From: Zetaproteobacteria bacterium
GTDB lineage: Bacteria > Pseudomonadota > Alphaproteobacteria > Micavibrionales > Micavibrionaceae
DNA: 33,168 bases
Direction of reading: 5' to 3'
NCBI GenBank assembly: GCA_002747015.1
Contig: NVXI01000020.1
Span: forward strand, 1 to 33,168
The notes below the pieces were generated by a model. That model was not told the DNA's origin and did not search any database. It saw only the letters and a program-made list of their open reading frames with translations. The translations under genes and the position numbers were made by a program. Below, one piece after another: positions 6,791 to 14,703 of this stretch; position 1 is the stretch's first letter; each line of letters begins with the position of its first letter.

Positions 6791-8221
6791 TTAAAATGGT
6801 AACTTTTTTAACAATCTTACAATAAAGCGTGTCCGGTCACTAAACAAAGATGGCGTGAACCACGCACCTGCGGCACGTTTGCTGATCTCTCCCAGTGTCG
6901 GGTATGGCGCTATTATGCTGGTGATATCACCGATTTTCATACCCTTGCTCAGCGCCAGTGTCCAGAGGCCAATAAGCTCTCCTGCGCTGGGTCCAATAAT
7001 CGTTACGCCGAGGATTTTCCCCTTCTTCAGGCATGTGACTTTGATCATGCCCTCAGTACGGCGTTCGGATTGCGCCCTGTCATTTTCATCGAAATTCCAA
7101 GATATGATTTTAACACGATCCTTACCATGTTTCTCGATAGCCATCGCTTCGGTCAGGCCGACATTGGCCAGTTCTGGGTCGGTGTAAGTTACCCAGGGCA
7201 GGGCTGTGTAATCCACTTTAGCTGGTATTTTGAAGCAAATATTGCGAATAATAATTCCTGCGTGATAACCGGCGACATGGGTAAATTGCGGTCCGCCAGC
7301 GACATCTCCGGCGGCGAAGATATGTTTTTGTGAACTACGCAGGCGGGCATCAACCTTAATCCCTGAGCGATCATATTCAACATCTGCTTTTTCGAGATCC
7401 AGATCAGTATTAGGTATCCGCCCCGCAGCCACTAGAAGGTGTGAGCCTTCAACATTAAATTCTTTTCCATCTTTTTTGGCTGTGATAGAGACGCTGCCAT
7501 CTGCATGCGTCACGTTTTTAATACTGACATATTCGTATAACTCTATACCTTCTTCGATTAATCGCGTTCGTAGAATTTCTACCAGCTCCGGATCATCTTT
7601 GGGCGCAATTGGCCCCATATCCAATACGCTGACTTTGCTGCCAAGCCTTTTGTGAGCTTGTGCCATTTCAATACCAATCGGTCCGCCGCCAATAATTACC
7701 AGATGCTCTGGCTTTTGGCGCAGATCAAAAATATTTTCATTGGTAAAGACTTTGTCCGGTTCCAGCCCTTCGATCGGGGGAACAGAGGCGCGGGAGCCTG
7801 TCGCGATCACAAAGTAGCGCGCGCAGATTGTTTCATTACCGGCTTTCACCGTATGGGCATCAACGAAATGTGCAGCTTCGCGGATAACTTTAATGCCAAA
7901 TCCTTCAAATCGTTCCTGTGAGTCGTTGGGTTCAATCGCGGCGATAACATCGAACACATGGTCTTTTACAGCAGAAAAATCAATGTTAGGTTCTTGTGAT
8001 TTGATGCCAAAGGCATCACTTTTTCGAAATCCTTGTGCAACTTTTGCGGCTTGCAATAACGCCTTGGACGGGACACAGCCTGTATTCAAACAATCACCAC
8101 CCATCTCAGCTTTTTCAATCAGAACCGTGTTTAGACCAAGTTGTGCTGCGCCTGCCGCGACCGATAATCCACCAGAACCTGCGCCGATCACACATAGGTC
8201 AAATTGATTGTCTTTAGTCAT
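6791..8221 (-). CDS. MerA-like NAD(P)/FAD-dependent disulfide oxidoreductase
   Basis: The 476-residue flavoprotein belongs to the class I pyridine-nucleotide disulfide oxidoreductases. It shows an N-terminal FAD GxGxxG (IGAGSGGLS), the redox disulfide GGDCLNTGCVPSK (Cys44, Cys49), the NAD(P) motif IGGGPIGIE, an AAGDVAGG FAD contact and a dimerisation domain ending in PYPTLGEISKRAAGAWF. In that element a Tyr occupies the position of the usual catalytic His, as in mercuric reductase. It lacks the N-terminal HMA domain and the C-terminal vicinal cysteines of true MerA, so mercury reduction is unlikely. Genes of this type often accompany TVP38-family membrane proteins, as here, where the start overlaps the upstream fusion gene by 8 bp. 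In this locus a redox role toward a thiol-bound arsenical is a reasonable guess. Confidence 0.85.
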   Translation of the reverse strand: MTKDNQFDLCVIGAGSGGLSVAAGAAQLGLNTVLIEKAEMGGDCLNTGCVPSKALLQAAKVAQGFRKSDAFGIKSQEPNIDFSAVKDHVFDVIAAIEPNDSQERFEGFGIKVIREAAHFVDAHTVKAGNETICARYFVIATGSRASVPPIEGLEPDKVFTNENIFDLRQKPEHLVIIGGGPIGIEMAQAHKRLGSKVSVLDMGPIAPKDDPELVEILRTRLIEEGIELYEYVSIKNVTHADGSVSITAKKDGKEFNVEGSHLLVAAGRIPNTDLDLEKADVEYDRSGIKVDARLRSSQKHIFAAGDVAGGPQFTHVAGYHAGIIIRNICFKIPAKVDYTALPWVTYTDPELANVGLTEAMAIEKHGKDRVKIISWNFDENDRAQSERRTEGMIKVTCLKKGKILGVTIIGPSAGELIGLWTLALSKGMKIGDITSIIAPYPTLGEISKRAAGAWFTPSLFSDRTRFIVRLLKKLPF

Positions 8222-9635
8222 CGCGTTTTCCTTTATTTAGTGACCAATCATAGTTCATATATTGCAATTTTTTGTTCGTATTAAAACTCACATAGGACTG
8301 TAACCAACCCTTAACATCCCCATTATTGAAATCTTCAGAAAACCAGTCAAAAATTTTGCTTACATGCACAGTACCATCATTTTTTGCAAATCCTTTGCCT
8401 TCATTCGCAAGTGTTATCATCACTTGTTCATTAAGCTGCCTGTTCAGGCTTTTTGCCTCATAGGCCTCATCCCTTAAATCCGGGCAGGAGACAGAGGCGC
8501 AGTTAATAGCAAAGTGAATGCGCGGATCTTTCATTGAACGTAAAATCGCATGTTCAATCTTGTCCAGCGTATAAGCCTGCCCAGCAATAAGCCATTGATG
8601 TTTTTTCCATGGGGTTGTGAAGAAAGATCCCAGATTTTTAATACTCTCACGCTCTTCTTTTTTCACGATAAGATCAATAGTCAATAAATTATAGGCGTTG
8701 ATCCAAAAAGACATTTCCTCATTTTGAGTTTCAAAATCATTCGGGTTTGTTTGCGTTAAGCGCTTAATAGAGGCTGCATGACGTGCATCTTTTGCCCATG
8801 CATCGTAATCCACACCATTGTAGGTAATGCCGTTTTTCTCTGTCTTGTGAACATACTCTGATAGTAATTCATCGTAATCTCCAGCTTGCACGCTACTCGC
8901 AGCTAAAACTAAACTCAGCATAATCACGGCCAGATTTTTTCGTGTTTTAAATTGTTTATAGAGCGTTGGGATTAGTGCAAAAAATCCGAGTAATGCAAAG
9001 GCAAATAAGGTTTTCATGGACACTAAGTCCCCCAGACTTTCAATCTCTCCAAGTTGCTCTCCCAAATTTACAAAGACAAAGCTACCCGGCAGAATACCGA
9101 AGAAAGTCGTTAATACAAAAACACGCAAACGTACATTAAATAATGCCGGAATGATGTTGACTAGGAAGAATGGAAAGATCGGCACAAGACGCATAAATAG
9201 TAAGTATCCGGTGGCATTTTCCTTCATATTTTTTTCAACCCGTGCATACATTCCTCCTGCTTTTTCGCGCAATATTTTACCAAGAGCTGTCTTGGCAACA
9301 AGAAAGATAATGCTAGCGCCTAGCGTTGCTGCGCTCACAACATAAAGCGTGCCTAGCCATTTGCCGAACATAAAACCGCCAGTGAGGGTTAAAATCGTTG
9401 CAACCGGTAGTGATAACGCTACCGCTAAAACATATACTCCGATAAATCCCATAGCCGATAAAACTGGATGCATTGTGACCATTTCAAATAAATCACCTTT
9501 ATGTGTTTGCAAGGCGTCTAGGCTCAATTTTTCATGCAGACCAGTTGCAAAAGCAACAGCCATAAGAGACGCAATAATAATCAATGGTAAAAAGCGTTTA
9601 AGACGCAGGGTTTTGTTTGATTGTTCTTCAGGCAT
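8214..9635 (-). CDS. TVP38/TMEM64 (VTT) membrane protein fused to a DUF547 domain
   Basis: This 473-residue protein joins two families that are usually separate. Residues 15-225 form a VTT/DedA-like membrane domain with LPVATILTLTGGFMFG and the hallmark FMRLVPIFPFFLVN. Residues about 255-473 form a DUF547 domain with SFWINAYN, HFAINCASVSCPDL and IFDWFSEDF. Between them, KTRKNLAVIMLSLVLAASSV (231-249) followed by QAGDY looks like an ordinary signal peptide with an Ala-x-Ala-type end. This suggests that DUF547 was once a separately exported protein whose start codon was lost; here it would place the domain in the periplasm. Functions of both domains are poorly known (VTT proteins include lipid scramblases and candidate transporters). 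It overlaps both neighbours by 8 bp, so it is co-translated with PiT and the MerA-like enzyme. Confidence 0.87.
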   Translation of the reverse strand: MPEEQSNKTLRLKRFLPLIIIASLMAVAFATGLHEKLSLDALQTHKGDLFEMVTMHPVLSAMGFIGVYVLAVALSLPVATILTLTGGFMFGKWLGTLYVVSAATLGASIIFLVAKTALGKILREKAGGMYARVEKNMKENATGYLLFMRLVPIFPFFLVNIIPALFNVRLRVFVLTTFFGILPGSFVFVNLGEQLGEIESLGDLVSMKTLFAFALLGFFALIPTLYKQFKTRKNLAVIMLSLVLAASSVQAGDYDELLSEYVHKTEKNGITYNGVDYDAWAKDARHAASIKRLTQTNPNDFETQNEEMSFWINAYNLLTIDLIVKKEERESIKNLGSFFTTPWKKHQWLIAGQAYTLDKIEHAILRSMKDPRIHFAINCASVSCPDLRDEAYEAKSLNRQLNEQVMITLANEGKGFAKNDGTVHVSKIFDWFSEDFNNGDVKGWLQSYVSFNTNKKLQYMNYDWSLNKGKRDD

Positions 9636-10737
9636 ATAATTTCCCCAACATATAAATTATGGCCGCAAATATCGCCGCAACTGGTGCAGTTACAAGCCAT
9701 GCGAACAACATGGTTTTTACAGTTTTCATGTTTAGTCCCTTATGGTTTGCAATTCCAACGCCCATGATTGAGGAAGATGAAACATGTGTTGTCGAAACCG
9801 GTAAACCAAAACGACTAGCTCCGATCACTAAAAATGCAGAAACAAGGTTAGCCGAAAATCCCTGTTCATGGTTCATCTTTGTGACATTAAACCCGAGAAC
9901 TTCCGTTATGTTTTTACCGGCTATCCAGCTTCCTGCTCCCATTGCTAACGCCCCCCAGAAAAACAGCCATACTGGAGCGACTAAATTGTCCAATATCAAA
10001 AAGGGCATAACGATAGCAATCAGTTTCGGAGTATCGTTGAGGCCGCGGGAAAATGATAAAAGACCACTGGTAAACCAGTGCATATTATCAACCGACAGAG
10101 TAATGCCATGGGTAAGTCCTGCCTGCGGGCTATCACAGGCACAGACAAGACAATCTTTCAGCGGTTCCTGCGTTCTGTTGTTTGTATGAATAAGGGTGAC
10201 TTTGGGAACGGGCGTTAAGCATAACCTTATGCAGTTTATCATTTTTGCCGTTTTTTCTAACGTGGGCGTTAAAAACCACGCCAAAATAATTGCCATAAAC
10301 GGGCTAGCCAAAAGTGGCAAAGCAATCTTTTTCATGATTGTTGGCCAATCAATACCCTGCATACCATAAGCCATAAGCCCTCCGCCAACAAGGCCACCAA
10401 CAACGGCATGGGTTGTTGATACCGGCCATTTGCGCCATGTAGCCAAGGATACCCAGAGAATAGGCGCGATGGATATTGCCAATGCCAGGGGCATGTAAAA
10501 CTCATGCGAGTCCACATAAATACTGCTGGTTATATTTTTGATGATCGCGCTGCCCCAAAACAGTCCCGCCAGAGCACCAGCCATTGTCCAAAGTGTTCCC
10601 CACGCAATTGCACCGCGCACAGATGTCAATCCTGCTCCAGCTAATGTGGCTATGCCCTTGGACACGTCATTACTGCCATTGGCAAAAGCCAGAAAAAATA
10701 AAAGCACTGCCGCCAGTGCTGTCAAACAAAAGTCCAT
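9628..10737 (-). CDS. PiT family inorganic phosphate transporter
   Basis: The 369-residue inner-membrane permease has the duplicated PHO4 signature: FANGSNDVSKGIATLAG near the N-terminus with PVSTTHAVVGG, and the C-terminal repeat SRGLNDTPK with GLPVSTTHVSSSSIMGVG. About ten hydrophobic segments are visible, with a cytosolic loop around residues 165-200 containing several Cys. PiT carriers import metal-phosphate with protons and also let arsenate in, which fits its place as first gene of a train containing arsM. I start at the ATG at 10737; a TTG four codons upstream is in frame, and neither has a strong Shine-Dalgarno. The 3' end overlaps the VTT-DUF547 gene by 8 bp. No Pho box was identified by eye in the 170-bp divergent upstream region. 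Confidence 0.92.
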   Translation of the reverse strand: MDFCLTALAAVLLFFLAFANGSNDVSKGIATLAGAGLTSVRGAIAWGTLWTMAGALAGLFWGSAIIKNITSSIYVDSHEFYMPLALAISIAPILWVSLATWRKWPVSTTHAVVGGLVGGGLMAYGMQGIDWPTIMKKIALPLLASPFMAIILAWFLTPTLEKTAKMINCIRLCLTPVPKVTLIHTNNRTQEPLKDCLVCACDSPQAGLTHGITLSVDNMHWFTSGLLSFSRGLNDTPKLIAIVMPFLILDNLVAPVWLFFWGALAMGAGSWIAGKNITEVLGFNVTKMNHEQGFSANLVSAFLVIGASRFGLPVSTTHVSSSSIMGVGIANHKGLNMKTVKTMLFAWLVTAPVAAIFAAIIYMLGKLYA

Positions 10738-10827
10738 AACACTTACCAATCTAAAATATGATTGAATCTAAACCATCAAAGACTTATTCGGTTTGTTTTA
10801 AATAAAGTTACTGATGTCTTATGACTT

Positions 10828-10836
10828 TGATATAAT
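10828..10836 (+). promoter_or_regulatory. Extended -10 promoter for the zinc-ribbon membrane protein gene
   Basis: TGATATAAT is a perfect TATAAT with an upstream TGn extension. It lies about 85 bp before the gene starting at 10922, in the divergent spacer facing the PiT train. A -35 match is poor (TTACTG at 17-bp spacing), as expected for extended -10 promoters. Confidence 0.42.
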
Positions 10837-10921
10837 TGCCATACTGAATATTATCGGTTTGTTATGAGGTAAAAAAACGTAGTCCTTTTATGATTTTTAG
10901 TAATATGTGATAATGGGCAAT

Positions 10922-11290
10922 ATGAAAAAAAGATGTCCGCATTGTAACAAAGATACATTTAATTATTGGGAGTTGTTTTTTCCGTACCCAATAAGAGATT
11001 TTTCTATACCGTGCTCAAATTGTTCAACAAGAGTTTACCCTTTAGGGATATTGAATATTATACCAAATATGGTAATGTCGTTATTCCTTATCTTTGTATC
11101 ATTATTAGTGGTTATTGATATAGCGTTTGGGCAATTACCACATATTACGTTTGAAGGAATTGAGGTAGATGGCTACTATGGAATCTTTAAAGCTTTTATA
11201 GTTCTCCTAGCCCCGCTATGCCTAGCTAGGTTTCTAGATATCCGACTTTTTGATCTTGTAATGGAAAAAGAACATAAAGGTAGGGTTTAG
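10922..11290 (+). CDS. Small membrane protein with N-terminal zinc ribbon
   Basis: The 122-residue hypothetical protein starts MKKRCPHCNK and has a second pair CSNC at about residues 34-37. The CxxC...CxxC set would form a zinc ribbon in the cytosol. Two hydrophobic segments follow (NMVMSLFLIFVSLLVVIDIA and about residues 85-105). A GTG and an ATG lie in frame 15 and 9 bases upstream; the ATG directly before the lysines is preferred. This architecture (zinc ribbon plus two helices) recurs in small bacterial proteins of unknown function. It is a single-gene unit between the divergent PiT train and the convergent RNase H-like gene. Confidence 0.6.
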   Translation: MKKRCPHCNKDTFNYWELFFPYPIRDFSIPCSNCSTRVYPLGILNIIPNMVMSLFLIFVSLLVVIDIAFGQLPHITFEGIEVDGYYGIFKAFIVLLAPLCLARFLDIRLFDLVMEKEHKGRV

Positions 11291-11343
11291 GGTAACCAGT
11301 TGCACTTCAGACTGCTTTCACATACGCGGTACTAAGAGGGCCG

Positions 11344-11832
11344 TTAAAACTCTTCTCGCAACGCCCGTCTGGATGCCTTATCAACCAAACTGAACAATCT
11401 ATCGATCTGATCTTTCTTGCTAGATTCCTGATGGCCGATCACTTTAACTAATTTGAGTTTTATTCTTGAGGTTAATTGGTAGAACTCTTGGTACAGCTCA
11501 TAATTATTCAATCGCTTATTTTTACTTGAGAAGTAATTGCGCTGTTCAAGGCGGGTACGCCTTGCTGGCAGGCCAATAATATTTTGGGAATCTGTGTAAA
11601 CCGTCAATGTAAGCTCTTCCTCGTCTGCCAAAGCAAGTGTTTCACCCAGTGACCACAATAAAGTTTGCAATTCCAATTTAGTTGAACTTGTTTGTTCAAA
11701 ACGCTTAACTTTGACCTTGTCTTTGAGAGATTCTATAGGCGTACTCTGATCAGATACAACAAGGTAAGCGCCATACCCCACCTTTAATTGAGTATTAACA
11801 CTACCGTCAGTAAATACCTGCAAGTGAAGCAT
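11344..11832 (-). CDS. RNase H-fold protein (ribonuclease HI-like)
   Basis: The 162-residue protein has the four acidic positions of type 1 RNase H: FTDGS (Asp9), KLELQ (Glu54), YTDSQ (Asp81) and DKASR (Asp151). GHQ at 133-135 lies in the loop where the catalytic His of RNase HI sits. Its length fits RNase HI (about 155). The sequence is divergent from the housekeeping enzyme: the first motif is TDGSVN and the third is TDSQNI rather than the usual forms. It may therefore be an additional RNase H-like nuclease acting on RNA in RNA/DNA hybrids, possibly tied to the adjacent divergently transcribed recQ. A GGAAAAG ribosome-binding site precedes the ATG at 11832. Fold assignment is strong; substrate is inferred. 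Confidence 0.8.
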   Translation of the reverse strand: MLHLQVFTDGSVNTQLKVGYGAYLVVSDQSTPIESLKDKVKVKRFEQTSSTKLELQTLLWSLGETLALADEEELTLTVYTDSQNIIGLPARRTRLEQRNYFSSKNKRLNNYELYQEFYQLTSRIKLKLVKVIGHQESSKKDQIDRLFSLVDKASRRALREEF

Positions 11833-11991
11833 GCTTTTCCGTTCAAAAATGGAGTTCCTTTTATGTTGTTATAGCATATAACAGCCATGAACGAATATTA
11901 AGGGCATTCGCTTGATCGTATAATGTTGACGGATGCGAGTGTCTTGTTAAGATAGCCGCACTTAAGGAAAATATGAGGGCATTTTAGAAAC

Positions 11992-13839
11992 ATGGTGAAT
12001 GTCATTAATACGACTGAGAGTGATCTAATAGAAAATATCATAGATCCCGCACATATTCTGTCATCTGTATTTGGTTATGATAGCTTCCGCGATGAGCAGG
12101 AAGATATTATCAATACGGTTATATCTGGCCAAAGTTGCTGTGTTCTTATGCCGACGGGCAGTGGGAAATCGCTATGTTATCAAATCCCTGCGCTTTGCCT
12201 TAAGGGTACGGGTATTATTGTTTCCCCTTTGATCGCATTAATGCAGGATCAGGTTACCGCGTTAAAAGAGCTTGGTGTGAAGGCTGCGGCCATTCATTCC
12301 GCTCTGGAGCCTGCGCAGTTACAAGAGGCGATGAATGACTTTCAGGCAGGTAAACTTGATCTTGTCTATGTTGCACCTGAGCGCTTAGTGAATGATGCTT
12401 TCCTTGATATTTTAGATCATATTGATCTCGCATTATTTGCGATTGATGAGGCGCATTGTATATCTCAGTGGGGGCATGATTTTAGGCAAGAGTACAGACA
12501 GCTTTCTGTGTTACGCACGCGTTATCCTGATGTGCCCTGTATCGCTGTCACGGCAACTGCGGATGCGCCGACACGTAAGGATATTGTTGATCGGCTTAAT
12601 CTACCGAAAATCTATGTTTCTGGCTTTGATAGGCCCAATATTACTTACAACGTTGCTATTAAAGATAATCCGCGCCAACAACTCTTACGGTTTTTAAAAA
12701 CAAGAGCGAAAGACGAAAGCGGGATTGTCTATTGTCTGTCCCGTCGCAAAGTAGAGGAGACGGCAACGTGGCTGTCTAATCAAGGGTACAATGCCTTGCC
12801 ATATCATGCCCGCCTTGACAAAAATGTTCGCGCAGCAAACCAAGAACGTTTTATAAAAGATGAAAATGTTATCATTGTCGCGACCATTGCATTTGGTATG
12901 GGCATTAATAAGCCTGATGTCAGGTTCGTGGTTCACCTTGATTTACCGAAGAATATTGAGGCTTATTACCAAGAAACGGGACGCGCTGGGCGTGATGGTT
13001 TGCCGTCTATGGCATGGATGGTCTACGGTTTGCAGGATTTAGTCTTGCAGAGACAAATGATTGAATCATCCCAAAGCAATGAAGAACAAAAACGTATAGA
13101 GCGCCAAAAGCTGAGTGCGTTTCTTGGGTTTTGTGAGACAGCAACATGCAGACGACAAGTGTTGCTACGATACTTTGATGATCATTGTGAGGCCTGCAAT
13201 AATTGCGATACCTGCCTGAACCCGCCTAAAACATTTGATGCCACCATTGCCGTTCAAAAAGCGATTTCCTGCGTTTATCGAACAGAGCAGAGGTTTGGCA
13301 CTGGCTATATCATTGACGTCTTGCTTGGTAAGGATAATGAGCGTATCCAGAATTTCGGCCATCATACTCTCAGCACCTATGGTATCGGGACAGAGCATAC
13401 TCAAAAAGAATGGCAAAGCCTTATTAGACAAATTGTTGCACGTAATTTTCTATATGTTGATATGGATGCCCATGGAGGATTGAAAATCACAGAGCAGGGG
13501 ATGGATTTTCTAAAAAACGAAGAAAATATACAGTTACGTTTAGAGCCGAAGACGACAACCTCACCATCAAGAGGTATCAGGAAAGCAGCGCCCGCGATAA
13601 GTTTAGATAAGGAAGAGGATCAGGAATTATTCGTCGAACTCAAAGCTCTACGCTTATCAATCGCCAAGGAAAAGAATATCCCGCCATACGTTGTGTTTCA
13701 TGATAAAACTCTCATAGATATGGCAAAAAACAGACCGTCAACACTTGAGAAGATGTCGTTGGTTCCGGGGGTAGGGCAATCAAAACTTAAGAAATACGGG
13801 CAGGTTTTTCTTAATGTTATTGATAAATCCTCATCTTAA
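11992..13839 (+). CDS. recQ: ATP-dependent DNA helicase RecQ
   Basis: The 615-residue superfamily 2 helicase is complete. It shows the motif 0-like FRDEQ, Walker A MPTGSGKS (53-60), DEAH (152-155) followed by CISQWGHDFR (the aromatic-rich loop), motif VI QETGRAGRDG, the RecQ zinc-binding set (Cys386 in ATCRR, then CEACNNCDTC around 399-408), a winged-helix RQC region and a C-terminal HRDC domain from about residue 540 (VFHDKTL and PGVGQSKLKKYG). It unwinds 3'-5' at replication forks and in RecF-type recombination. Length matches RecQ (about 600). A GAGGG lies 16 bases before the ATG, rather far, so the precise start is slightly uncertain. It is monocistronic as far as can be seen. Confidence 0.95.
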   Translation: MVNVINTTESDLIENIIDPAHILSSVFGYDSFRDEQEDIINTVISGQSCCVLMPTGSGKSLCYQIPALCLKGTGIIVSPLIALMQDQVTALKELGVKAAAIHSALEPAQLQEAMNDFQAGKLDLVYVAPERLVNDAFLDILDHIDLALFAIDEAHCISQWGHDFRQEYRQLSVLRTRYPDVPCIAVTATADAPTRKDIVDRLNLPKIYVSGFDRPNITYNVAIKDNPRQQLLRFLKTRAKDESGIVYCLSRRKVEETATWLSNQGYNALPYHARLDKNVRAANQERFIKDENVIIVATIAFGMGINKPDVRFVVHLDLPKNIEAYYQETGRAGRDGLPSMAWMVYGLQDLVLQRQMIESSQSNEEQKRIERQKLSAFLGFCETATCRRQVLLRYFDDHCEACNNCDTCLNPPKTFDATIAVQKAISCVYRTEQRFGTGYIIDVLLGKDNERIQNFGHHTLSTYGIGTEHTQKEWQSLIRQIVARNFLYVDMDAHGGLKITEQGMDFLKNEENIQLRLEPKTTTSPSRGIRKAAPAISLDKEEDQELFVELKALRLSIAKEKNIPPYVVFHDKTLIDMAKNRPSTLEKMSLVPGVGQSKLKKYGQVFLNVIDKSSS

Positions 13840-13938
13840 ATCTAGGCATACGCCAAAGATAAGATAATATTTCAACGGAGCCTATATCAAAGACATAGCC
13901 AAACGTGAAACTGTTCAGAGCGCTACATTCAAAGGATT

Positions 13939-13967
13939 TTGACAGTGACATCAGGAGGGAATATTAT
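13939..13967 (+). promoter_or_regulatory. Near-consensus sigma-70 promoter
   Basis: TTGACA (13939-13944) is separated by exactly 17 bp from TATTAT (13962-13967). Transcription would begin near 13974 and run rightwards, antisense to the small minus-strand ORF at 14051-14206 and toward the XRE gene at 14264, giving it a leader of about 290 nt. Confidence 0.5.
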
Positions 13968-14050
13968 ACCCCTAAGGAAGAGTCATTTTAATCTGAGATG
14001 ATCGGCTGGTGTGTATGAGTTAATATTCAGGGAATAAGAATTGGCACTGT

Positions 14051-14206
14051 CTAATAAATCGTGAGAAGACCGCTTGGTACTTCATCATCAGACTCATAAC
14101 TATTTAATAGTAATTCGTCATCTGTTAGATTATCATTGCTAGGCATTGGATTAGGGCAACTTTTAGAACTAATTATTCTATCTATAAGAAAAATTTGGTT
14201 AATCAT
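14051..14206 (-). CDS. 51-residue hypothetical protein (tentative)
   Basis: A minus-strand frame from ATG at 14206 to TAG encodes 51 residues: MINQIFLIDRIISSKSCPNP followed by an acidic tail rich in Asp, Glu and Ser. GTGAGAA about 7 bases upstream could serve as a weak ribosome-binding site. No family is recognised. It fills part of the otherwise empty spacer between recQ and the XRE regulator and lies opposite a strong plus-strand promoter, so antisense control is possible. It could equally be chance. Confidence 0.28.
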   Translation of the reverse strand: MINQIFLIDRIISSKSCPNPMPSNDNLTDDELLLNSYESDDEVPSGLLTIY

Positions 14207-14263
14207 TTATCGTTCTCACTATTCATTTTTTATTTTACAAACAGCCTATTGGTACATTAAGTA

Positions 14264-14641
14264 ATGAGTAAAAAACAAGCAATTAAAATAAAAGGACGTG
14301 TCACATCAGTAGATGTCATTATAGGAGAGAACCTACATAAACTTAGACTCATTAACAATCTAAATCTAGAAATAATTGGAGAAATTCTAGGGGTTAGCTT
14401 TCAGCAGGTTCGAGAATATGAAAATGGCACGAACAGAATTTCTGCTGAAAATTTATACAAGTTATCCGATTTTTATGGTGTGGATATTAGAGTTTTTTAT
14501 GACGGTTTGATGAATAGACAGGGCAAAGAGTTTATGCTTGTATTTTCTCCTAAAGTACTTCAAATAGCAAAGTTGTTAGATGAGATTGATGACCCTGAGT
14601 CTGTTAATCAACTTAAAAAGATGGTTAAGGGCATGAAGTAA
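14264..14641 (+). CDS. XRE/Cro-C1 family helix-turn-helix regulator
   Basis: The 125-residue DNA-binding protein has a single HTH_3 domain at residues about 18-75: VDVIIGENLHKLRL, EIIGEILGVSFQQVREYENG (recognition helix FQQVREYENG) and NRISAENLYKLSDFYGVDI. The FQQVxxYExGxNRISAxxLYxLS pattern is very common in alphaproteobacterial XRE regulators, which supports the taxonomic reading. The C-terminal 40 residues (LDEIDDPESVNQLKKMV) are probably an oligomerisation helix. It is convergent with luxR, 62 bp apart, and may regulate the quorum-sensing island or itself. No strong Shine-Dalgarno is visible before the ATG at 14264. Confidence 0.88.
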   Translation: MSKKQAIKIKGRVTSVDVIIGENLHKLRLINNLNLEIIGEILGVSFQQVREYENGTNRISAENLYKLSDFYGVDIRVFYDGLMNRQGKEFMLVFSPKVLQIAKLLDEIDDPESVNQLKKMVKGMK

Positions 14642-14649
14642 GTTTTAGG

Positions 14650-14680
14650 AAAAAAGGTGTCAATCTTCATTGAGTCACTT
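14650..14680 (-). terminator. Rho-independent terminator of luxR
   Basis: Read on the minus strand, an imperfect stem (GTG-AC-TCAAT, loop GAAG, ATTGA-CAC) is followed by CTTTTTT. It lies about 24 bp past the luxR stop. The two-base bulge lowers confidence. Confidence 0.5.
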
Positions 14681-14703
14681 CTTGGTATTAGACCTTGATA
14701 AAT

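Noticed and set aside
6791..8221. Mercury-resistance operon (merA)
   Set aside because: The flavoprotein lacks the HMA domain and C-terminal Cys pair of MerA, and no merR, merT or merP genes are present.
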